64,000 nt of DNA, from positions 248,001 to 312,000 of the forward strand of contig NZ_JOCX01000008.1 in assembly GCF_000717915.1 (NCBI RefSeq). The letters run 5' to 3'. The notes under the pieces were generated by a model, which had not been told where the DNA came from, searched no databases, and saw only the letters and a program-made list of their open reading frames with translations. This document shows, one piece after another, positions 16,486 to 22,818 of the stretch (position 1 is its first letter; the number at the start of each line of letters is the position of its first letter). Source of the stretch: Streptomyces sp. NRRL S-244. GTDB taxonomy: Bacteria; Actinomycetota; Actinomycetes; Streptomycetales; Streptomycetaceae. The translations under genes were made by a program, and so were the position numbers.

Positions 16486-16523
16486 GTAACACGGGGTTCA
16501 CACACGGGCAACGGATGAGAAAT
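16486..16523 (+). promoter_or_regulatory. GlnR double box upstream of glnII
   Basis: GTAAC-n6-TTCAC (16486-16501) is followed after 6 bp by GCAAC-n6-GAAAT (16508-16523). This reproduces the a-n6-b architecture of the glnA box; the b-site is the better match to gTnAc-n6-GaAAc, while the a-site second half is poor. It lies about 115-155 bp upstream of the glnII start. Confidence 0.7.
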
Positions 16524-16639
16524 CGCGAACGGGCACGCTGCGGTCTACACCGCAACGCACCGCAGTACGACAAACACAGCAGCACGAACGCAGCACCCGC
16601 AGAGTCTGCGCCGGAGCGACGCACCGAAGGATGGGGCCC

Positions 16640-17659
16640 GTGAGCTACAAGGCTGAGTACATCTGGATCGACGGCACCGCGCCGACGGCGAAGCTGCGCT
16701 CCAAGACGAAGATCCTGGCCGACGGCGAGGCGCTGTCGATCTGGGGCTTCGACGGATCGAGCACCAACCAGGCCGAGGGCCACGCCTCCGACCGCGTGCT
16801 CCAGCCGGTGTTCTCCTGCCCGGACCCGATCCGCGGCGGCGACAACGTCCTCGTGCTGTGCGAGGTCATGAACATCGACATGACCCCGCACGAGTCGAAC
16901 ACCCGCGCGCTGCTGCGTCCGGTCGCCGAGCAGTTCGGCGACCAGGAGCCGATCTTCGGCATCGAGCAGGAGTACACCTTCTTCGACGGCATCCGGCCGC
17001 TCGGCTTCCCCGTGGGCGGCTTCCCGGCCGCGCAGGGCGGCTACTACTGCGGTGTCGGCTCGGACGAGATCTTCGGCCGCGAGATCGTCGAGAAGCACCT
17101 GGACCACTGCCTCGCGGCGGGCCTGAGCATCTCCGGCATCAACGCCGAGGTCATGCCCGGCCAGTGGGAGTTCCAGGTCGGCCCGGTCGGCCCGCTGGAG
17201 GTCTCGGACCAGCTGTGGATCGCGCGCTGGCTGCTGTACCGCACCGCCGAGGACTTCAACGTCTCGGCGACGCTGAACCCGAAGCCGGTGAAGGGCGACT
17301 GGAACGGCGCGGGCGCGCACACCAACTTCTCCACGAAGGCGATGCGCGAGGACTACCGCGCCATCATCACGGCGTGCGAGGCGCTGGGCGAGGGCTCGAA
17401 GCCGCTGGACCACGTCAAGAACTACGGCGCCGGCATCGACGAGCGCCTGACGGGCCTGCACGAGACCGCCCCGTGGAACGAGTTCAGCTACGGCGTCTCC
17501 GACCGCGGCGCCTCGGTCCGCATCCCGTGGCAGGTGGAGAAGGACGGCAAGGGCTACATCGAGGACCGCCGCCCGAACGCGAACGTGGACCCGTACGTGG
17601 TGACCCGCCTCATCGTGGACACCTGCTGCACGAGCCTGAAGAAGGAGGGCCTGGTCTGA
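16640..17659 (+). CDS. glnII: Glutamine synthetase type II (eukaryote-like, GS-II)
   Basis: A 339-residue GS-II, octameric or decameric and not regulated by adenylylation. The start SYKAEYIWIDGT and LSIWGFDGSSTNQAEG are diagnostic of GS-II. EQEYTFFD carries metal-ligand glutamates, AGLSISGINAEVMPGQWEFQ and NGAGAHTNFST follow, and the C-terminal DRRPNANVDPYVV is conserved. I place the start at the GTG at 16640 (VSYKAEY), with GAAGGA upstream; an ATG at 16631 adds three residues. It is the second glutamine synthetase of this organism, separately transcribed from glnA, and carries its own GlnR box. A good terminator follows. Confidence 0.97.
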   Translation: MSYKAEYIWIDGTAPTAKLRSKTKILADGEALSIWGFDGSSTNQAEGHASDRVLQPVFSCPDPIRGGDNVLVLCEVMNIDMTPHESNTRALLRPVAEQFGDQEPIFGIEQEYTFFDGIRPLGFPVGGFPAAQGGYYCGVGSDEIFGREIVEKHLDHCLAAGLSISGINAEVMPGQWEFQVGPVGPLEVSDQLWIARWLLYRTAEDFNVSATLNPKPVKGDWNGAGAHTNFSTKAMREDYRAIITACEALGEGSKPLDHVKNYGAGIDERLTGLHETAPWNEFSYGVSDRGASVRIPWQVEKDGKGYIEDRRPNANVDPYVVTRLIVDTCCTSLKKEGLV

Positions 17660-17685
17660 GAGACCGGCCCGCCCCGCCCCTGCGA

Positions 17686-17726
17686 CACGACGCCCGCCGA
17701 GCCCCTGTGGCCCGGCGGGCGTTGTG
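17686..17726 (+). terminator. Terminator after glnII
   Basis: CGCCCGCCG (17691-17699) pairs with CGGCGGGCG (17713-17721). The stem extends outwards through CACGA/TTGTG pairs and is followed by a T/G-rich tract (TTGTGCGTTGTGTGTTGTG). Confidence 0.8.
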
Positions 17727-18090
17727 CGTTGTGTGTTGTGCGTCCACGGTCGTGGTTACCGGAGGTCCACTCGAGAGCGCATCGCGGAATTTGAGATTCC
17801 GCTCCACCAGGTGAGACGGGAACTGCCCCGGGCCCCCCACATCTGCTTCAATGGCGCTCATGGCCAGCCACTCACACACCTCGAACGGTCGCAGCGACCT
17901 CGAGCCGTTCTGGCCCTCCCGTCAGGATCACGATTTCGACCGGGTGTGTTGCCGCACGGAGAACGCGCCGGCCCTCTAAAGCCTTTCGGGATCCGCCAAG
18001 AGAGCTCCCCCGAGGCCTTCGGTCTGCGCGGTACGCGATGACGTACGTACGTCTCCTGCCGACCACTTCGCGTGAAAGAGCTGACCACTC
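17727..18090. other. Long intergenic region upstream of the winged-helix gene
   Basis: About 360 bp with no convincing gene. It contains an inverted repeat GCGGAAT-n5-ATTCCGC (17784-17802) and, just before the next gene, the 14-bp palindrome GACGTACGTACGTC (18040-18053). These may be operators of the regulator downstream. No RNA gene was recognised. Confidence 0.5.
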
Positions 18091-18717
18091 ATGTCTCACA
18101 CCCGTTCCCTGACCTCTGCCGCCTCCGCCGCGACCGCTGCGACCGTGCCCCTCGCCTATCCGCCCAGTACCCGCCCCCGGCTGCGCGCCGTGGAGCGGAG
18201 CGAGGCCGCCCGCGTGGTCGACTTCCTGCCGCCCGGCGCCACCTGGCTGCCCGCGCCGCAGCACGCCGTGCCGACGCTGCCGGGCCAGCCGCCGATGGTC
18301 GGTTACCTGGTCCTCGTACCGGCCGGGCCGGACGACCTGCAGCCGCCGATCGCCTTCGCCCCGCAGTCCGTTCCCCGGCCCCCGGCCCCCGCCCCTGCCC
18401 CCGCGCCCACCCCCTCGGCCCCGGCCTCCGCCGGGGACGGGATCGTCCGTATCGACGCGGCCCAGCGCACAGCCGAGGTCGACGGCCGGGTACTCGACCT
18501 CACGTACCTGGAGTTCGAGCTGCTGGCCCACCTGGTGGCGCACCCGCACCGGGTGCACAGCCGGGACCAGCTCGTGACCACCGTCTGGGGCTACGGCCAC
18601 GTCGGCGACGGCCGGACCGTGGACGTCCACGTCGCCCGCCTGCGCCGCAAGCTGGGCGCGGCGCACCGCTCCGCGATCCAGACCGTGCGCCGCGTGGGCT
18701 ACAAGTACGCGCCCTGA
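18091..18717 (+). CDS. Stand-alone OmpR-type winged-helix transcriptional regulator
   Basis: A 208-residue protein with the OmpR/PhoB effector fold at residues ~118-208: RIDAAQRTAEVDGRVLDLT, then LTYLEFELLAHLVAHPHRV, the recognition helix TVDVHVARLRRKLG, and a closing VRRVGYKYAP wing. The N-terminal half has no receiver domain and no phosphorylatable Asp context; it is Pro/Ala-rich (a PAPAPAPAPTP linker near residue 100). It is therefore probably not controlled by a classical histidine kinase. Single genes of this type are common in Streptomyces with unknown targets. The ATG start follows GAAAGAG. A terminator hairpin closes the gene. Confidence 0.88.
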   Translation: MSHTRSLTSAASAATAATVPLAYPPSTRPRLRAVERSEAARVVDFLPPGATWLPAPQHAVPTLPGQPPMVGYLVLVPAGPDDLQPPIAFAPQSVPRPPAPAPAPAPTPSAPASAGDGIVRIDAAQRTAEVDGRVLDLTYLEFELLAHLVAHPHRVHSRDQLVTTVWGYGHVGDGRTVDVHVARLRRKLGAAHRSAIQTVRRVGYKYAP

Positions 18718-18728
18718 GCGGACGGACG

Positions 18729-18771
18729 GTGGGCCCGTACTCCCGCACGGAGTACGGGAGTACGGGCCCAC
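18729..18771. terminator. Bidirectional terminator, 16-bp stem
   Basis: Positions 18729-18744 pair perfectly with 18756-18771 across an 11-base loop, between the convergent winged-helix and PepSY genes. Confidence 0.85.
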
Positions 18772-18782
18772 CAGCCTCCGGA

Positions 18783-20264
18783 CTAAGCCGCTGCGCGGCG
18801 CGCCGCGACCGCCCCCAGCAGCACGTCGACCGCCAGGAACGCGACCAGGCTGATGCCGAGCAGCGGTACGAACCAGCCGACCACGGCGGTCACGGCGGCG
18901 AGCGGGAGCAGCATCGTCAGCGGCACCTTGCGCCAGGCGCCGCGCGGCTGGGCGCGGCCGGCCGACAGGGCCCGGTCCTTGGTGGGACGGCGCAGCCACC
19001 ACATCCGGTAGCCCCAGAAGACCAGGAACATCACCGCGACCGCGAGCGCGCCGAGCGCGATCTGGTTGGCGAGGCCGAAGGTCTTCCCCATGTGCAGGTC
19101 GATGCCGAAGCGCGTCAGCTGCGCGAGGACGGGGTAGTCGGCGAAGCGCAGTTCGTCCATGATCCGGCCGTCGGCCGGGTCGACGGCGACCGAGTCGAGG
19201 TGGACCGGCAGCTGCTTGTCCTGCTCCTTGATCACGTAGCCCTTGCCCTTGGCGGGCAGGGTGACGCGCAGCTCGTGGGTGACCCCGGCGGCGCGGGCGG
19301 CGGCCACCGCCTTGTCGACGCCGATGTCCGCGGTGGCCGGGATCGCGGGCATCTCCGTTCCGTCGGGCATGGTGTGCCCGGTGTGGCCGGCGTGCGCGTC
19401 GGAGCCGGCGTCCGAACCGGGGGCGAGGGCCGCGGACACCGAGGGGGTGGCGCCGCCGAGTCCGTCCTGGAGCTTGCCGATGTTCTCGCCCGCGTACTTC
19501 GACCAGGTCAGGCCGGTGGCGGAGAGTCCGACGAGTCCGACGACGGCCCAGAGGCCGACCGTCCCGTGCCAGGACAGGGTCTTGCGGCGGCCGGTGGCGG
19601 CGCGGTCGGGCAGGACGAGCAGGGCCTTGCGGGAGCGGCGGCGGCCGATCCACAGGGCGAGTCCGCCGAGTGCGACGACCCACAGCCAGCTCGCGGCGAG
19701 CTCGCTGTAGTTCCGGCCGAACTCGCCCAGCTGGAGGCTGGAGTGGAACTCGCTGAGCCAGGCGCGCAGCGGCAGCGCGTCGCCTTCGGTGGTCAGCTGG
19801 CCGTTGACGTGGGCCGTGTAGGGATCCACGAACACGGTGCGGGTCTGGCCCTCCTCCAGCCCCGGAACCTCCATGATCACGCGGGTGGTCGCCTCGCGGT
19901 CGGGCGCGGGCCATACGCCCACGACCTTCCCGTCCGGGACGGTGGCCCGGGCGGCCGTGAGCTGGGCGCTGAGCGGCACGGTGCTCTCGCCGACCCTGGT
20001 GACGGTCAGTTCATCGGCGTAGATGATCTTCTCGGCCTGCCAGGAGCCCGCGTACAGCAGGCCGGTGGCGGCCGCGAGGAAGAGCAGCGGGGCTATCAGG
20101 ATTCCGGCGTAGAAGTGCATGCGCAGGAGCAGCGGCCGCAGGGCGGCCCAGGCTCCGGGCTTCGAGGACGCGTCGGATGTGGCGGGTGCGTCGGGCGTGG
20201 CGGGTGCGTCGGTGTGTGCGGCGGCGTCCGGGGTGCGGACGTCCTGAACCTCGTCAAGGGACAT
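18783..20264 (-). CDS. PepSY-domain membrane protein (probable metal-linked reductase type)
   Basis: A 493-residue PepSY_TM protein from the ATG at 20262-20264 (MSLDEVQDV). After a 45-residue Asp/Thr/Pro-rich leader come spans at about 50-75 (MHFYAGILIAPLLFLAAATG, the family signature with its His), ~190-215, ~235-260 and ~390-420, plus C-terminal spans. Two PepSY extracytoplasmic modules lie between them, and LHMGKTFGLANQIALG carries another conserved His. A loop near residue 300 is His/Met-rich (DAHAGHTGHTMPDGTEMP), suggesting metal binding outside the cell. The family is often linked to iron or copper. The next gene upstream, in the same direction, encodes a Met/His-rich membrane protein, so both probably act on copper. 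Confidence 0.85.
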   Translation of the reverse strand: MSLDEVQDVRTPDAAAHTDAPATPDAPATSDASSKPGAWAALRPLLLRMHFYAGILIAPLLFLAAATGLLYAGSWQAEKIIYADELTVTRVGESTVPLSAQLTAARATVPDGKVVGVWPAPDREATTRVIMEVPGLEEGQTRTVFVDPYTAHVNGQLTTEGDALPLRAWLSEFHSSLQLGEFGRNYSELAASWLWVVALGGLALWIGRRRSRKALLVLPDRAATGRRKTLSWHGTVGLWAVVGLVGLSATGLTWSKYAGENIGKLQDGLGGATPSVSAALAPGSDAGSDAHAGHTGHTMPDGTEMPAIPATADIGVDKAVAAARAAGVTHELRVTLPAKGKGYVIKEQDKQLPVHLDSVAVDPADGRIMDELRFADYPVLAQLTRFGIDLHMGKTFGLANQIALGALAVAVMFLVFWGYRMWWLRRPTKDRALSAGRAQPRGAWRKVPLTMLLPLAAVTAVVGWFVPLLGISLVAFLAVDVLLGAVAARRAAA

Positions 20265-20354
20265 GTGGGTCCTAGGTATTGGCGCGTTGGCGAAGACATG
20301 GGTGATCGGGCCCCGGGTCTCGCCCCTCGCCAATGCGGGAGGTGCGCCGGTCAG

Positions 20355-21140
20355 TCAGGCGGCGCGGGCAAGACGGCCGGGGGCCGTGGCGTGGGTGTCC
20401 CGCCACCGGGGCGGACCGCGGCGCACCAGGGCGTGGGCGGGCACCGCTCCGCGCAGCCCGCGCGGGGGTTCGTACGAAGGCCGGGGCGCGGCCGGCGCCG
20501 GTACGGGGGCCACCCGGGCCCGGAGCAGCGCGAACGCGCGGGCGAGCGGCCGGGCGGCCAGCAGCGCGGCGGCACCGAGGACCGGGGCCAGCCGGAACAC
20601 GGCGGCCTCGCCCCATGCCAGCCAGGCGGCGCAGAACAGGCCGGCGAGCACGTGCGCGACGATCATGCCGAGGCCGCCGTGCCCGGCCATGTCGGCCATC
20701 CCGCTCGTTCCGGCCATGCCGTGCATGCCGGCCATCCCGGCCATCTCATGCATTCCGGCCATGCCGTCCATGGCGCCGGTACCGGCGGCTCCGGCCGCGT
20801 CCGGCATCGCCGTGCCCGCCATGTGGGGGTGCCCGGGCACGGGCGTGCCGAGCGGGGTGCTCTTCGCGGCGTGGCCGCCGTGCCCCGCCTGGCTGCCCGA
20901 GAAGACCAGGTGCAGCACCCCCTGCACGGCGAGCAGCGCCGCGCTGATCCCGACGGGCCCGCGGCGGCGCCCGGCGCCGAGCCATGCGAGCCCGCCCGTC
21001 ACCCCGAAAGCACCCAGAAGGCCCATCAGGGGAATGCCTACGCCAGACATGTACGAATGCCCCACAGCACCCAATGCGGTGCACACCGCCGCGAACATCG
21101 CGGCCCGTGTGGCGCGCAGCGGCGCGGGAGTTCCTGACAT
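20355..21140 (-). CDS. Met/His/Gly-rich membrane protein, probable copper handling
   Basis: A 261-residue protein from an ATG at 21138-21140. It has spans at about residues 12-30 and 35-75 and near 155-215. Between them is an extracytoplasmic segment (about 85-145) containing HGGHAAK, GHPHMAG and a run of GM-A-GM-H repeats in which Met occurs every two to four residues. Such Met/His-rich repeats are typical copper(I) ligands of copper resistance proteins. The C-terminal 40 residues are basic and soluble. It precedes the PepSY gene in the same orientation with a 90-bp gap. No known copper family domain was identified, so the copper role is inferred from composition. Confidence 0.75.
   Translation of the reverse strand: MSGTPAPLRATRAAMFAAVCTALGAVGHSYMSGVGIPLMGLLGAFGVTGGLAWLGAGRRRGPVGISAALLAVQGVLHLVFSGSQAGHGGHAAKSTPLGTPVPGHPHMAGTAMPDAAGAAGTGAMDGMAGMHEMAGMAGMHGMAGTSGMADMAGHGGLGMIVAHVLAGLFCAAWLAWGEAAVFRLAPVLGAAALLAARPLARAFALLRARVAPVPAPAAPRPSYEPPRGLRGAVPAHALVRRGPPRWRDTHATAPGRLARAA
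20690..20775 (-). repeat. Repeat encoding Met-Ala-Gly-Met/His units
   Basis: On the forward strand the sequence repeats CCGGCCAT and CATGCC units. On the coding strand it gives consecutive MAGM, MHEM, MAGMHGM codon blocks. This repeat-built ligand array lies within the copper-type membrane protein. Confidence 0.7.
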
Positions 21141-21190
21141 GGCTGAAACATGCTCGCACGGGCCCCGGTTCCGCCAGCCCGAGGGTCGTG

Positions 21191-21206
21191 TCCGATCATG
21201 ATCGGA
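21191..21206. promoter_or_regulatory. 16-bp perfect palindrome at start of rhomboid-like gene
   Basis: TCCGATCATGATCGGA is a perfect palindrome in the 65-bp divergent region, with its last base being the A of the start codon. It is a candidate operator, and the same ATCGGATGAAT core recurs at 7765 and 21800. Confidence 0.45.
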
Positions 21207-21808
21207 TGAATTCACTGCTCTGGCCGCCACCGGCCATCGGCGTGGTGTATGCGGGCGGGGTCCAGCTCGGCGCGTACGCCCTGGAACGACGGGGGACGGC
21301 GGAGCGGGACCGGGTACTGCGGGGCTGCTCGACGAATGTCGACAATCTCGCCGCCGGCCGCTGGGAGACCCTGCTGAGCAGCGCCTTCGTCGTCGAGGAG
21401 CCCATGCCGCTGCCGTACGCGCTGCTGCTCGTCGCGGTCCTCGGGTACGCCGAGTACGCGTACGGGGCCTGGTGGACGGTCGGGGTGTTCCTCTTCGGGC
21501 ACGCCACGGCCACGCTCCTCGTGTTCGGCGCCCTGCGCGGGAGCGCCGACGCGCCCACCCGGCGGGCCCTGGACGTGGGCAGCAGCTACGGCTTCAACGC
21601 CGTGCTCGGCGCGCTGACCTCCGTACTGCCGCGCGGCCCGGTCCGTACGGCCGCACGGGTGGGGCTGCTGGCGCTCGCCGTACGGCCGGTGCTCAAGCGC
21701 GAGCGGACGTTCACCGACGCCGGGCATCTGGCGGCACTGGGGATCGGGGTCGGCATCTCCCTCGCCCTCGATTGCCTATCCGGGACTAAGCATCCGAAAA
21801 TCGGATGA
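21206..21808 (+). CDS. Rhomboid-like integral membrane protein
   Basis: A 200-residue protein with about five to six hydrophobic spans (LPYALLLVAVLGYAEYAY, TVGVFLFGHATATLLVFGAL, AARVGLLALAVRP). A GSSYGFNAVLGAL segment resembles the GxSx catalytic serine loop of rhomboid proteases, and GHATATLLV lies one helix earlier. Actinobacteria carry a divergent rhomboid-like family with this pattern, so proteolysis inside the membrane is possible but unproven; the catalytic His is not clearly placed. The ATG at 21206 overlaps a palindrome. The downstream phosphatase gene begins close to its stop. Confidence 0.7.
   Translation: MNSLLWPPPAIGVVYAGGVQLGAYALERRGTAERDRVLRGCSTNVDNLAAGRWETLLSSAFVVEEPMPLPYALLLVAVLGYAEYAYGAWWTVGVFLFGHATATLLVFGALRGSADAPTRRALDVGSSYGFNAVLGALTSVLPRGPVRTAARVGLLALAVRPVLKRERTFTDAGHLAALGIGVGISLALDCLSGTKHPKIG
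21791..21807. promoter_or_regulatory. Inverted repeat CATCCGA-AAA-TCGGATG
   Basis: A 7-bp perfect inverted repeat with a 3-base spacer overlaps the stop of the rhomboid-like gene and lies about 80 bp before the phosphatase start. It shares the ATCGGATGAAT string with the element at 21201. Confidence 0.4.
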
Positions 21809-21888
21809 ATGCACACCGCTCACACCGTCTGAACCCCTCGCACCACCCGAACCACCCACGCCGTACGCACACCGCTGGAGCCGCCACG

Positions 21889-22686
21889 ATGACCACGACC
21901 ACCCCCTCCACCACCGTCGCCAACCTCCGCGACCTCGGCGGCACCCCCCTCTCCGGCGGCCGCACCGTCCGCCCCGGCCTGGTCCTGCGCTCCGGCCAGC
22001 TCGACCGCCTGGACGTGGCCGCCGACCCGGTCGTGGCCGCGCTGGGCCTGCGTACGGTCATCGACTTCCGCACCGACGCCGAGCGCGCCGCCCACCCGGA
22101 CCGGATACCGGAGGGCGTCCGCCTCCTGGTCGGCGACGTCCTCGCCGACAAGCTGAGCTCCGGGAAGATGCCGGCCGCCACGCAGCTCAAGGACCTGCTG
22201 TCCGACCCGGCGATGGCGGAGGAGCACCTGGGCGGCGGCAAGGTCCAGGTCCTGTTCGCCGACACCTACCGGTCCTTCGTGTCCACCGCTTCGGCGCAGG
22301 CCGCGTACCGGACCCTGCTCACCGAGCTCGCGGACCCGCAGGCCGGCCCCCTGCTGTTCCACTGCACCGCCGGCAAGGACCGCACGGGCTGGGGCGCGAC
22401 CGTCGTCCTGTCGCTGCTCGGCGCGGACGACGAGACCCTGATGGCCGAATACCTCTCGGTCAATCCGGCGGTCAAGCAGGCGTTCGCACCGATGATCGAG
22501 GGCTTCACCGTCGCCGGGGGCAACCCGGACATCGCGCTGGGCCTGATCGGGGTGTTCCCCGAGTACCTGGAGGCGGCGCTCGACGAGGTGAGCACGCGCT
22601 ACGGCTCGATGGAGAAGTACGTGCGCGAGGGTCTCGGCGTCCCCGACGAGGCGGTCGAGGCGCTCCGCGCCCGCCTGACGGCGTGA
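21889..22686 (+). CDS. Tyrosine/serine protein phosphatase (DSP-like, IphP/PtpB type)
   Basis: A 265-residue phosphatase. ANLRDLGG near the start and the catalytic P-loop HCTAGKDRTGWG (Cys plus Arg of CX5R) define the atypical tyrosine/dual-specificity family with PtpB of mycobacteria and IphP. A loop after DFRTDAERA and the C-terminal YGSMEKYVREGLGV are also typical. It is cytoplasmic, with no signal peptide. I prefer the ATG at 21889 (MTTTTPSTTVANLRD) with GGAG upstream. Another ATG at 21805 overlaps the previous stop as ATGA and would add a His/Asn-rich 28-residue leader. The substrate is unknown; phosphotyrosine or phosphoinositide are both possible. Confidence 0.88.
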   Translation: MTTTTPSTTVANLRDLGGTPLSGGRTVRPGLVLRSGQLDRLDVAADPVVAALGLRTVIDFRTDAERAAHPDRIPEGVRLLVGDVLADKLSSGKMPAATQLKDLLSDPAMAEEHLGGGKVQVLFADTYRSFVSTASAQAAYRTLLTELADPQAGPLLFHCTAGKDRTGWGATVVLSLLGADDETLMAEYLSVNPAVKQAFAPMIEGFTVAGGNPDIALGLIGVFPEYLEAALDEVSTRYGSMEKYVREGLGVPDEAVEALRARLTA

Positions 22687-22818
22687 CGCTCCGACCTCGG
22701 TCCGACCCGCGTCCGACCCGGGTCCGGACCACGTCCGGCCCGCGCCTGCCCCGGGTCTGACCCGAACGTGCGACCTGGGGACGGGTGACCATCCGACGAT
22801 TCGCTCGTTCTGCTGAAC

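Noticed and set aside
16409..17461. Extension of the Gfo/Idh/MocA frame through glnII on the opposite strand
   Set aside because: The part beyond 16408 is antisense to glnII and lacks any domain; the conserved protein begins at the GTG at 16406-16408.
17660..18090. Search for a tRNA or small RNA in the long gap after glnII
   Set aside because: Only a terminator and short palindromes were found; no cloverleaf or conserved RNA element could be supported by eye.
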